This document shows, one piece after another, positions 44,080-52,567 of a stretch of DNA of 64,000 nucleotides (positions are counted from its first letter, which is position 1; every line of letters starts with the position of its first letter). The notes beneath the pieces were generated by a model that saw only the letters and a list, made by a program, of their open reading frames with translations, was not told where the DNA came from and did not search any database. The DNA is from an uncultured Chthonomonas sp. (GTDB lineage Bacteria; Armatimonadota; Chthonomonadetes; Chthonomonadales; Chthonomonadaceae), in the NCBI GenBank assembly GCA_903859705.1, contig CAIONQ010000009.1, forward strand, positions 1 to 64,000, given 5' to 3'. The position numbers and the translations under genes are program-made.

Positions 44080-45975
44080 TTGGACAGTCTTACTCCTTTT
44101 GTAGACGAACTACCGATTCCAGAAGTTATCGAGCCTGAACAGCACTGTGCCTTGTACCACCTTTCAATGAAAGCGGTGGCTGCGAAGGTTAAACTGCATC
44201 GAGATTTACGCGAGGAAGCCCGCGTGTGGCGGTATGTACCTGCTCGCGGCAAAGTGGTGCAGGCTGGTAAGGGACAAACCTACCTGGGTCCCACTGTGCA
44301 GGTTCGCCGTAAACAGAATGTCCACGCAGAGTGGATAAATAGCATCAAAGGTACCCTGCCATTTTCGGTTATCAAAGCCAATGCAGCAGACGGACTAACT
44401 CCACAGAATGTTCCGGGGCGAGCTGGCGAACTGGCAGAAGCCGTGGACATGGTTAGAATGCAAGCACGCGGGCTAAGAGCCGCTCTAGTAACCCACTTGC
44501 ACGGAGGCAGAACTCCTGCCGATTCGGATGGCTGGCCAGATAATACTTCGCTCACCGGCCAGAGTGCACACTACACCTATCCCAACGATCAAGCAGCATG
44601 TATGCTGTGGTACCACGACCATGCAATGCATGTTACGAGACTAAATGTGTATGCAGGGCTTGCCGGGGCATGGTTGATACGCGATGATATTGAGGATGCA
44701 CTCAAGCTGCCAACGGGAGAATTTGAAATCCCTCTAGTAATTCAGGATCGCAACCTGGATGCTGATGAGAATGGACTCACGGGTCAGCTTTTGCATAAGG
44801 TAGAAGTGAATAATGGCACTGGCCCGGCTGAGTTCTTTGGACCCTACACTCTTGTAAATGGCAAAATATGGCCCAAGCTAGAGGTCCAGAAAACCCTCTA
44901 TCGGTTTAGATTGCTGAATGGCTCCAATGCCAGATCCTACAAACTGCTCTTTATTGATGAAAACGGAGAGTTAATCAGGGATCCGATCGTTCAGATTGGC
45001 TGCGATCAAGGGTTGATGGAGGAGGCCATATCAGTGCCTGCCGGAGGCTTGATTTTGATGCCAGCGGAACGCGCGGATATCCTGGTCGACTTCTCGCAGC
45101 TTTCTGGAAGCATCTACCTCTGGAACATCGCAGAAGCACCTTTTGATAACAGCCTGCCAAGCGAGCCAAGCCTCGCAACCGTTCGTCAGGAGCTTGAATC
45201 TCTAAAACAACATGGCGCCGACACTCCGCCGGCCGACCCAGACAATAGGCGCGTGTATCCGCAAGTTATGCGGTTTGATGTTACGGCTACGGGCACAGGC
45301 TCCGGTTCTGTTGCGCCATCTGGCAAACTCACAACACTTACACCACCGGCAGTAGACGATACTACCCCGGTCCGTTTTATGGCCCTGGTGGAGCACGAAG
45401 GCCCCAACAATCAGGATGCAACCACCATGCTGGTGTTTAGAGAATATGTGCAGGCAACCCGCAAATCCCCAATGCCGATGGGTACCACAGGGCTCGGCTT
45501 TACGCCACCCCATTGGGCTGATAAAACGAAACACTTAAAACTGTACTGTGCCGCTCAGGAGTTCTACGATAAGATAAACTGGTTAGTGCATGCCGGCTCT
45601 ACCGAGGTGTGGTATATCGCGAATTTCAGTGCCGATGCACACCCTATCCATGTGCATCTGGTGGATTTTACGGTGATCGGAGCCTGGAACTGCGATTATA
45701 CAGCAAATCAGCCATTAACAGCCGACGACCTGTTCACTATGGATACCGATATCGCATCAATCACTCCGGGTGCCGAGAAAGTGTTAGATCCGAACGAAAT
45801 TGGCCCCAAGGATACGGTGCGTGTAGAGCCAGGAACACTTGTGGCTATTGCGGCAACGTTTGCACCCTACACGGGCCGATACATGTACCACTGCCACATT
45901 CTGGAGCACGAAGATCACGATATGATGCGCCCGTTTGTGGTGGTGCCAGAATGGGTACCGCACCATGACATGTAG
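44080..45975 (+). CDS. Multicopper oxidase, CotA/bilirubin-oxidase-like
   Basis: 631 residues. All four copper motifs are present: HLHGG (139-143), WYHDHAMH (177-184), HPIHVHL (around 542) and YHCHILEHEDHDMM (around 604-617); the Cys is the T1 copper ligand and the Met at the end the axial ligand. It oxidises phenolics, bilirubin or Mn(II) with reduction of O2 to water. No signal peptide, as in spore-coat CotA: the N-terminus MDSLTPFVDELPIPEVIEP matches CotA. I chose the TTG at 44080 because GAAGG is eight bases upstream and the longer frame adds unrelated residues. No spore genes are seen nearby. Confidence 0.93.
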   Translation: MDSLTPFVDELPIPEVIEPEQHCALYHLSMKAVAAKVKLHRDLREEARVWRYVPARGKVVQAGKGQTYLGPTVQVRRKQNVHAEWINSIKGTLPFSVIKANAADGLTPQNVPGRAGELAEAVDMVRMQARGLRAALVTHLHGGRTPADSDGWPDNTSLTGQSAHYTYPNDQAACMLWYHDHAMHVTRLNVYAGLAGAWLIRDDIEDALKLPTGEFEIPLVIQDRNLDADENGLTGQLLHKVEVNNGTGPAEFFGPYTLVNGKIWPKLEVQKTLYRFRLLNGSNARSYKLLFIDENGELIRDPIVQIGCDQGLMEEAISVPAGGLILMPAERADILVDFSQLSGSIYLWNIAEAPFDNSLPSEPSLATVRQELESLKQHGADTPPADPDNRRVYPQVMRFDVTATGTGSGSVAPSGKLTTLTPPAVDDTTPVRFMALVEHEGPNNQDATTMLVFREYVQATRKSPMPMGTTGLGFTPPHWADKTKHLKLYCAAQEFYDKINWLVHAGSTEVWYIANFSADAHPIHVHLVDFTVIGAWNCDYTANQPLTADDLFTMDTDIASITPGAEKVLDPNEIGPKDTVRVEPGTLVAIAATFAPYTGRYMYHCHILEHEDHDMMRPFVVVPEWVPHHDM

Positions 45976-45994
45976 GCGCTAACAACACTGATGT

Positions 45995-46032
45995 GGGAGA
46001 TGGCATGCAACTCGCGACGCACGCCATCTCCC
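45995..46032. terminator. Stem-loop after the multicopper oxidase gene
   Basis: A perfect 10-bp stem (GGGAGATGGC / GCCATCTCCC) with an 18-base loop, 20 bases after the stop. No T-run follows, so it may be a terminator with weak U-tract or a processing site. Confidence 0.5.
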
Positions 46033-46115
46033 GGGGAAGGAACCTTGCCGCTGCTGCGCGTAGATGCTCGGTAAACCCCTGCACACCTACTCTGGCCCTT
46101 TGGAGGCATCCGGCA

Positions 46116-47129
46116 ATGGCAAATGCGGCAGAAACTGTTCGATCCAGATTTTCAAAAGTACTGTGTGGCGAAATGCCATCCGATCGCCTGCCAGTTTTCG
46201 AGTGGGCCACGTGGTGGGATCAAACCATAACGCGCTGGAGGGGAGAAGGCCTTTCACACGAGCTGGACTGGCTTGCCATAAAGCGCCATTTCGGCCACGA
46301 TATGGATTACCAGCACTGGTTCGGGCAGATGGCCCCTGGGGCAGCCCCCAAACATACAGGCCATGGCGCACCGTGGATTGATTCGGAAGCCGACTACGAC
46401 AGGCTTTTGCCATACCTGTACCCCGATCCTGTGCCATTTAACCGCGATGTGTGGCGCGCACGCGCCGCTGAGCAGGCTGCAGGGGATGCGGTTATCTGGA
46501 TTACTTTTAGCGGTTTCTTCTGGTGGCCACGCGTGCTCTTCGGAATAGAACCGCACCTGTATGCGTTTTACGATAACAAAGACCTGATGCACCGCATGAA
46601 CCAGGACCAGCTGGCTTACATGCGCCGCTGCCTCAACGCATTTTGTGAGGTTGCTACGCCAGATTTTATGACGTTCGGCGAGGATATGTCTTACAACCAC
46701 GGCCCAATGATCTCTAGACCACTATTCGATAAATTCCTCACTCCCATGTACCATCAAATCGTGCCAGAACTAAAGGAGCGCGGCATAACCGTTCTCATCG
46801 ATAGTGATGGCGACGTGGAGCCCCTTATACCATGGTTTGAGGAGGCCGGGCTGGAGGGGATTTTGCCATTGGAACGAATGGCTGGCGTGGATGTTCAGCG
46901 CATACGGGCAAACCACCCGGATTGGATTATGATTGGTGCCTACGACAAAACCGTAATGCATCTTGGAGAAGAGGCGCTACGCGCCGAGTTTGAACGACTA
47001 CTGCCCGTAATGCGCAGTGGCCGCTTCATCCCATCCATCGATCATCAAACCCCGCCCGGAGTATCGCTGCTGCAGTACGAACAGTACATGAAGCTGTTGT
47101 GGGAGTATGCAGAGATAGCGGTTAAGTAG
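46116..47129 (+). CDS. Uroporphyrinogen decarboxylase-like protein (MtaA/CmuA type)
   Basis: 337 residues with the UroD-fold pattern: RFSKVLCGEMPSDRLPVFEW at the N-terminus, GEDMSYNHGPMISRPLFDKF (the URO-D/MtaA active-site region) and RFIPSIDHQTPPGVSL at the C-terminus. Residues needed for HemE chemistry are not preserved, so this is one of the many MtaA/CmuA-like proteins in degradative gene sets, often with methyltransferase or sugar-catabolic partners, not a haem enzyme. ATG 46116 is nine bases after GGAGG. A longer frame from 45993 starts in the upstream hairpin and is rejected. Confidence 0.84.
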   Translation: MANAAETVRSRFSKVLCGEMPSDRLPVFEWATWWDQTITRWRGEGLSHELDWLAIKRHFGHDMDYQHWFGQMAPGAAPKHTGHGAPWIDSEADYDRLLPYLYPDPVPFNRDVWRARAAEQAAGDAVIWITFSGFFWWPRVLFGIEPHLYAFYDNKDLMHRMNQDQLAYMRRCLNAFCEVATPDFMTFGEDMSYNHGPMISRPLFDKFLTPMYHQIVPELKERGITVLIDSDGDVEPLIPWFEEAGLEGILPLERMAGVDVQRIRANHPDWIMIGAYDKTVMHLGEEALRAEFERLLPVMRSGRFIPSIDHQTPPGVSLLQYEQYMKLLWEYAEIAVK

Positions 47130-47140
47130 GCAGGGCTGCA

Positions 47141-47317
47141 GCTGAAAAGCCTTTGTGGAGACCGCTCTGAGCATGCCAGTGCCATATCAGCGATTGCGCG
47201 GCCGACACGTCCACTTCCATCTTGAAATGGATGAAGCGTAACAAACCAGAGGTGAGCCACAGCCACCTTTAGAAGCGGGGCGCAATCTGTGGCCGCTTCG
47301 AACCATTCGCGGAGATT
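47141..47317 (-). pseudogene. Fic-domain remnant
   Basis: A 59-codon fragment. It holds the Fic core: an LREWFEA helix, a PLLKVAVAHLWFVTLHPF helix and the catalytic motif HPFQDGSGRVGRAIADMAL (His at the P-loop; canonical HPFxDGNGR, with Ser for Asn here), then ERSPQRLFS. A normal Fic protein of this type is about 350 residues and continues into an inhibitory or structural region; here the frame runs into antisense of the UroD-like gene after SCSP. Upstream the similarity stops abruptly. I read it as a decayed AMPylase gene, not a small functional protein. It lies between the UroD-like and membrane-protein genes. Confidence 0.7.
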
Positions 47318-47582
47318 AGAGACAATAATCACCGCATATATTGCGGATATTAAACGCACTATTCTCCATGACTGAGATTGCGACTATATTTGGGGCACAC
47401 CGGCCGTTATAGCACCAACACGAATGCACATTACAAATTGGGCGTTCTCTAATAACAGCTTTTGAAAAATTGGAACATTTTATAACGGAAGTTATCACGA
47501 GGCCCTGAGTAGCATTACCACTGTTACCGCAAAAGTAACCCGACAGGACATGTCTGGAACTCCCTGCATCAGGAGGCTCGCT

Positions 47583-48692
47583 ATGGTTACCACACAGAAT
47601 GAGGAACATAGGCCCGGTAAGTTTGCAAAGATTACCCAGGTTGCGGACCGGATGGCGTATCAAAAGTACATTCACTCACGCATTACTCTGTTAACATCGG
47701 AGTGGCCAGCCACAGCCGCAGCGTTAACTGAGCCGTTGCGCACTGAAGCTAATCAGATATTTGAGAGCGTAATCGCTCTGGATGGCAGTGCTACTATGGA
47801 TGATGTATTCAGGCTGGAGAAAACACTTCTTCGGTTTTGTTCCGAACCGGAGTTACGCCGCCGGAGCTGGCAGATTCGATCCGATTTCCGCGATGTAGCT
47901 GGCCAGGCGGGCTACGATGAGTATATGAAAACTCGCCCACCTGATAGTTTAGTGGCCGGTATAAGCATCGAGGATTTGCGCTCAGACTTGCTGCAAATAC
48001 AATCCAGAACCCACGAACTCTACACGGCCCTCGTTGCGCGAGAGTCGGTTAGAAACATTCTTACTATGAGCATGGTTGGAATAGTACTCACTGTAATGCT
48101 AACTGTTATGGGGCTAATAGTTTATCAGATCAAGCTAATTCCACCCCAGATGATGTGGTGGCAGATCAATGGCGTTCATAAGTTTGTAACAGTATTGATG
48201 CTTGTAGTCGTATTTGGCGGTGTTGGAGGGTTTATGAGTGTCCTTCGGCGCCTGCAAAGAGACACGGGCGACAGAGCACATTCGTTGATGGGGCTGTTAA
48301 GTCTCCGGTACGGCTATTGGAGCATCATATCTGCGCCACTTAATGGAGCAATGTTCTCAATTATTCTGCTCTTGCTGTTCACATCAGGATTGTTAAAGGG
48401 TGCTGCTTTTCCGGATATGAGAGTTGAGCCGGCAGCATTTCGTCAAATGAGCGAACAACAAAGAGTGCAGGTTCTTGGGACCACACCCAGGGTGGATAAA
48501 CCTACCAGGAATAGCACGGAACCTATCAGCACCACGGAAGACCCAATTAGTCTCGTCGATTTCCTTTACAATCTTCACCCAATTACACAGAAAGACTATG
48601 CTGCCTTGTTGATCTGGAGTTTTCTCGCAGGATTTGCAGAACAGTTTGTGCCGGATGCCCTCGATAGGCTCGCAGCGCAAGGGAAAAAGTAG
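47583..48692 (+). CDS. Integral membrane protein of unknown function
   Basis: 369 residues. The N-terminal 155 residues are soluble and helical. Three strong membrane segments follow (about 159-181, 200-220, 247-270), then a polar stretch (275-330) and a last amphipathic or membrane helix (about 341-359: LLIWSFLAGFAEQFVPDAL). The ATG at 47583 has AGGAGG six bases upstream. FGGVGGFMSVLRRLQR and the C-terminal GFAEQFVP look like family signatures but I cannot name the family. It is followed by a strong hairpin, so it is probably transcribed alone. Confidence 0.78.
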   Translation: MVTTQNEEHRPGKFAKITQVADRMAYQKYIHSRITLLTSEWPATAAALTEPLRTEANQIFESVIALDGSATMDDVFRLEKTLLRFCSEPELRRRSWQIRSDFRDVAGQAGYDEYMKTRPPDSLVAGISIEDLRSDLLQIQSRTHELYTALVARESVRNILTMSMVGIVLTVMLTVMGLIVYQIKLIPPQMMWWQINGVHKFVTVLMLVVVFGGVGGFMSVLRRLQRDTGDRAHSLMGLLSLRYGYWSIISAPLNGAMFSIILLLLFTSGLLKGAAFPDMRVEPAAFRQMSEQQRVQVLGTTPRVDKPTRNSTEPISTTEDPISLVDFLYNLHPITQKDYAALLIWSFLAGFAEQFVPDALDRLAAQGKK

Positions 48693-48725
48693 CACGCTAA
48701 ATCAGGGGTTCCGTTGTTCACTCTT

Positions 48726-48778
48726 ACAGGGCCTTCACACACTGCTTCGGTATTGTGATGGAGGCCCTGTTGCTTTTG
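48726..48778 (+). terminator. Intrinsic terminator after the membrane protein gene
   Basis: A stem of ACAGGGCCT / AGGCCCTGT (9 bp, perfect) with extra pairing inside, closed around a loop and followed by TTGCTTTTG. It lies 33 bases after the stop at 48692. Confidence 0.65.
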
Positions 48779-48808
48779 CCATCTAATGGTTTCTCATTAG
48801 CCTGCGGC

Positions 48809-48822
48809 GGGTAACATTACCC
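48809..48822. promoter_or_regulatory. Short palindrome just before the GH start
   Basis: GGGTAA-CA-TTACCC, a perfect 6-bp dyad ending one base before the ATG at 48824. It covers the place of the ribosome site, so it may hide it in RNA or bind a regulator. There is no other Shine-Dalgarno. Confidence 0.35.
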
Positions 48823-48823
48823 C

Positions 48824-50245
48824 ATGAAACTCACTTTACTTAATTCAGCAGTCGCTATGCTGGCGCTGGCTGCCATTTCGGGCACCGCTGCCACAACCGG
48901 CGCTCATTCAGATCACAGCCCCCTGCAGCTTCATCCGGATAATCCACACTATTTTCTATTCCGTGGCAAGCCCACTTTGCTCATCACATCCGGTGAGCAC
49001 TACGGGGCTTTGCTGAATTTGGAGTTTGACTTCAATGCCTACTTTGCAGAGCTGCACAAACACGGACTGAACCTGACACGCACCTTCTGCGGCACCTACC
49101 GGGAGGTTCCTGGATCGTTCAACATCACCCAGAACACCCTTGCCCCAGAGCCAGGCCAATATCTGGCACCCTGGGCAAGGAGCTCCGAACCCGGGTACGC
49201 ACTGGGCGGCAACAAGTTTGACCTCAATCTATGGGACCCTGCCTATTTTAAACGACTGCATGCCTTTATGCGGGCGGCATCCGCGGCCGGCGTGGTTGTG
49301 GAGATGAACCTGTTTTGCCCTAACTACGAAGCCAGCCTGTGGCACGCAAACCCAATGTATACGGGCAACAACGTAAACAGTGTAGGCAACTGCCCGCCAG
49401 ACGAGGCGTATACGCTTAAGCATCCAGACCTGCTGAACACTCAACTATCCGTGGTACGGAAGCTTGTGGCAGAGCTCGCCGCGTACGATAACCTTTACTA
49501 CGAAGTGTGTAATGAGCCCTATTTTGGGGGCGTAACGATGGAGTGGCAGAAGAGAGTTATACACGAGATACAGGCGGCCGAAACCGGGATGAAGCATCCG
49601 CACCTTATCTCACTGAATATCGCCAACGGCTCTGCTTCGATTACAGAGGCTGTGCCCGGAGTTTCCATCTTTAACTTCCACTATGCAACCCCGCCAGATA
49701 CCGTTGGTTTGAACTATCATCTGAATAAGGTAATAGGCGATAACGAAACCGGGTTCCGTGGTAGTGCCGATCTCTTATATCGATCAGAGGCATGGGAGTT
49801 TCTGCTGGCAGGAGGTGCTCTTTACAATAATCTGGACTATTCTTTCAGCGTAGCCCATCCCTCAGGAGACCTTTCTGGTTACCATTCACCAGGCGGTGGC
49901 AGCCCCGCTCTCCGCCACCAGTTATCGATACTGAAAAAGTTTATGGAAGGGGCAGACCTGCTGCATCTGCAGCCATCTCAATCGCTGTTGATGGGTGGCT
50001 TACCAGCACAAACGGCCTTTCGCGTGTTGGCTAACCCACAGAAACACGTACTTGTTTATCTACGAGGTGGAAGGCCAGAGAGTATGGAGGTGTTGTTGCA
50101 CTCTGGAAAGTACCACATACAGTGGATAGACCCAGAAGATGGTCACACCATTCAGCAAACCGAAATGCATCATGATGGCGAAATATGCCGGATTGCTGTG
50201 CCCATTTATAAAGACGACGTTGCAGTCAAGATTACCAGAAAGTAG
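48824..50245 (+). CDS. Secreted glycoside hydrolase, clan A (GH5/DUF4038-like)
   Basis: 473 residues with a signal peptide (1-22). The TIM-barrel pattern has a first strand PTLLITSGEHY, a catalytic acid/base in YEVCNEPYF (Glu231 after strand 4) and a candidate nucleophile Glu308 in GDNETGF after strand 7, the spacing of clan GH-A. The C-terminal about 90 residues form a small beta domain. Closest by pattern is the DUF4038/cellulase-like group. Specificity is unknown. It is convergent with the GH32 gene, sharing a terminator. Confidence 0.8.
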   Translation: MKLTLLNSAVAMLALAAISGTAATTGAHSDHSPLQLHPDNPHYFLFRGKPTLLITSGEHYGALLNLEFDFNAYFAELHKHGLNLTRTFCGTYREVPGSFNITQNTLAPEPGQYLAPWARSSEPGYALGGNKFDLNLWDPAYFKRLHAFMRAASAAGVVVEMNLFCPNYEASLWHANPMYTGNNVNSVGNCPPDEAYTLKHPDLLNTQLSVVRKLVAELAAYDNLYYEVCNEPYFGGVTMEWQKRVIHEIQAAETGMKHPHLISLNIANGSASITEAVPGVSIFNFHYATPPDTVGLNYHLNKVIGDNETGFRGSADLLYRSEAWEFLLAGGALYNNLDYSFSVAHPSGDLSGYHSPGGGSPALRHQLSILKKFMEGADLLHLQPSQSLLMGGLPAQTAFRVLANPQKHVLVYLRGGRPESMEVLLHSGKYHIQWIDPEDGHTIQQTEMHHDGEICRIAVPIYKDDVAVKITRK

Positions 50246-50252
50246 AAACCTT

Positions 50253-50282
50253 GAACGCCCCCACCAATAAGCAGGGGCGTTC
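50253..50282. terminator. Bidirectional terminator between the GH genes
   Basis: GAACGCCCC and GGGGCGTTC (9-bp perfect stem, 12-base loop) followed by ATTTGC on the plus strand and preceded by AAGGTTTC on the minus. It lies between the two tail-to-tail glycoside hydrolase genes. Confidence 0.65.
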
Positions 50283-50298
50283 ATTTGCAAACCGGCAG

Positions 50299-52482
50299 TT
50301 AGTGCCAGATGGACTTCAGCTGAATGATCTTAAGCGATCGTATCACAGCTCCTTCAGGAGCAGTTAACCTTGTTTCAGCGTTTGTGAACGCTTTAATTGG
50401 CAGGCGTCGCATCTCATAGGATTTGCCCCCATCCGCGTACACCTCATTCAATGTACGATCGGTAAAGATGCGCGCGCTTTTGCCTTCAAAGCCTGCATCA
50501 ATGCCGTTGATTACCAGCTGTTGTTTACCGGGCTCGGCAAACTCAATCAAGGTTTCGGTTAACTCACCTTTGCACTTTTGCAGCAGCTCATTTGCTTGCG
50601 CCACGGTAAGGTTGATACCGTAGGCTAACTCAGCGGAGCGCAGCGCTTCTACCTCTTTCACAGGGGTGTAGAACAATCGCAGACCGTCCGGAGTTTCGTG
50701 TAGCGTTATTTCATGAGGCAGCGTGAAACCCATGTTCACAATCTCATCAGCAAACTTCTGCTCATAGCTATCGGTTTGTGCCCAGCCAATCTGAATTCGG
50801 CGGCCATCCGGGGCATTGCTAACCGTTTCGGCGGCGTAAAATGCGCCATGTTGCGTACCAAATGGCCCCGCCTCTTTGTGGAATGTTTTGCCATCAAATT
50901 GGCCAATAAAGTAGCGGTTCTGAGCAGCCTGTATAATCCAGCGGCTCTCGCCCGCCTTTCCTGTAACTGGCAATTGGAACATATCTGGGCACTCAAACAC
51001 GGCCCCTCTATCGGGATCAGTGAAGGCTCCTACGCGGGTCCACTGCCTCAGGTTGTGAGATTCGTAAAATGCCAGATTTCGATTGTCGTTTTTATCGCCA
51101 TTGCCGGCCAGCACGGCACGGGTTTCGTCACAGGGCGATTCATCATAAACTACCATCACCCACTTATTCTCTGGGGCAAACCACAGCACTTTAGGATCGC
51201 GGCCAACATTCTTTACCACCGGGTTCTCCGGTATTTCGGTAAAGCTCTTGCCGCCATCCTTGCTGTAGATCAGGCACTCGCCCCGGCCAGTGCTGGTGAA
51301 GGCAGCAAACTGCGTGCCCTTGCCCAGCCCAGCGCTGTTATTGAAATCTACAAACCCCGAACCAGAAAAAGCCATATCCCCAACAGTTTTCTGATACAGC
51401 GCAATGGGCAGCTCCTGCCAGTGCACAAGATCCGTGCTCTGCAGGTGTCCCCAGTGCATATTTCCCCAGAAAATGCCGAATGGGTTGTACTGGTAGTACA
51501 GGTGGTAATGGCCGTTTGCATACACCAGCCCATTGGGATCGTTGTTCCAACCACGCCGGGTGGAGGCATGGAACTGATTGCGATACGGCTGGGAATAATC
51601 GCTCTCACCCTGTGCCTCGGCAACAGTACCGATGTGTATCTTATCAAACGCGGCCCGAACCGTCTCAGGAACTCGTGAGCGCTTTTCTGAAGCGATGGTG
51701 ATTGTTTTGCCACGTAGCCCAAAGGGTTTGATGGGGTAGGCAGCCAGCCAGCTTGCATCGCCGGGCTGTGGCAGCATAACTGTAAAGTTCTGTACCAGCT
51801 TTGTGCCGTTATAAATGCCAAGAACAATGTTTCTGTTATCTTTAGAAACATTCGCAACCGGCACAATCAGATAGCCATCGGTAACTTTGAGCGCCTTTTC
51901 AAGCACGGCGGCTGCAACGGCTGCCTTTGTATCCGATTCTACAATCTGATCAACATTGATATGTCCCCACCCACCGCTGCGCTTATCCACAATCTGTATA
52001 ACGGCGGATTTGCCAACCCAGGCGCCAACATTCCAGCTATCAGGCGCAAGCGTCTCTTCGCCGCCAGCTTCCGTGTTGGTGCCAGTGGCTGTGCGCACTA
52101 CCTTGCCATCTACCAGCAGGTTCATGCACGTTTCATCCGCAAACCCGCCACCGCCGATTAAAAAGTTGATGAACTTACGCTCGATTTTGAACGGAGGCGA
52201 TGTCAGCGTTCCAGTTGGGCCATCACCACCATGATAGGAATTAACGTAGCCATTGCCCTTAAACCCTTCCACCGGCATCTGCCCCGGAAGGGTGCCATGG
52301 GCCGGGCCGCTGCCAAAAGCGGTGCCATCAGCCTTCCATGTGCCATAGCTATCGCCTTCAAAATCAGCGATAACGATATCGGCAGTTTTTGTAGGCTGTG
52401 CCATAAGCGCATTTCCAGATAACAGGAGCAGTGCGAACAGAAACAGGCTGCGTGTGTGCTTGCGCGGGGTACGTGGGTGCAT
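50299..52482 (-). CDS. Secreted GH32 fructan/sucrose hydrolase with N-terminal extension
   Basis: 727 residues. A signal peptide (about 1-28) is followed by a 180-residue N-terminal beta-rich domain (DFEGDSYGTWKADGTAFG to WGHINVDQI) that I do not recognise from fructanases; it resembles glycan-binding sandwiches. Then the GH32 five-blade propeller: WNNDPNGL (nucleophile Asp315), GRDPKVLWF (Asp429), FECPDMFQL (acid/base Glu497). The C-terminal beta sandwich follows. GGAAGG is five bases before the ATG. It likely cuts levan, inulin or sucrose outside the cell; the sugar-type MFS carrier is far upstream. Confidence 0.92.
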   Translation of the reverse strand: MHPRTPRKHTRSLFLFALLLLSGNALMAQPTKTADIVIADFEGDSYGTWKADGTAFGSGPAHGTLPGQMPVEGFKGNGYVNSYHGGDGPTGTLTSPPFKIERKFINFLIGGGGFADETCMNLLVDGKVVRTATGTNTEAGGEETLAPDSWNVGAWVGKSAVIQIVDKRSGGWGHINVDQIVESDTKAAVAAAVLEKALKVTDGYLIVPVANVSKDNRNIVLGIYNGTKLVQNFTVMLPQPGDASWLAAYPIKPFGLRGKTITIASEKRSRVPETVRAAFDKIHIGTVAEAQGESDYSQPYRNQFHASTRRGWNNDPNGLVYANGHYHLYYQYNPFGIFWGNMHWGHLQSTDLVHWQELPIALYQKTVGDMAFSGSGFVDFNNSAGLGKGTQFAAFTSTGRGECLIYSKDGGKSFTEIPENPVVKNVGRDPKVLWFAPENKWVMVVYDESPCDETRAVLAGNGDKNDNRNLAFYESHNLRQWTRVGAFTDPDRGAVFECPDMFQLPVTGKAGESRWIIQAAQNRYFIGQFDGKTFHKEAGPFGTQHGAFYAAETVSNAPDGRRIQIGWAQTDSYEQKFADEIVNMGFTLPHEITLHETPDGLRLFYTPVKEVEALRSAELAYGINLTVAQANELLQKCKGELTETLIEFAEPGKQQLVINGIDAGFEGKSARIFTDRTLNEVYADGGKSYEMRRLPIKAFTNAETRLTAPEGAVIRSLKIIQLKSIWH

Positions 52483-52567
52483 AGGTGCCTTCCAGCAATA
52501 TTGTGTGGCTACAGATCAGGCAAAATCCGGGCAATCTCCTGCTGCCAGGAATGGCAGACATGCCAGC

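Noticed and set aside
45993-46115. N-terminal extension of the UroD-like gene
   Set aside because: It begins within a hairpin and precedes a clear GGAGG-ATG start.
47045-47359. The whole minus-strand open frame as a small Fic protein
   Set aside because: Only the part 47141-47317 is Fic-like; the ends are random and one end is antisense to the UroD-like gene.
47316-47675. Minus-strand open frame of 119 codons upstream of the Fic remnant, as the lost 5' part
   Set aside because: Its translation is Cys-rich and has no Fic-like helix or family motif.
50713-51678. Long plus-strand open frame (321 codons) opposite the GH32 gene
   Set aside because: It is the antisense shadow of a gene with complete GH32 motifs; its translation has no recognisable domain and no ribosome site.
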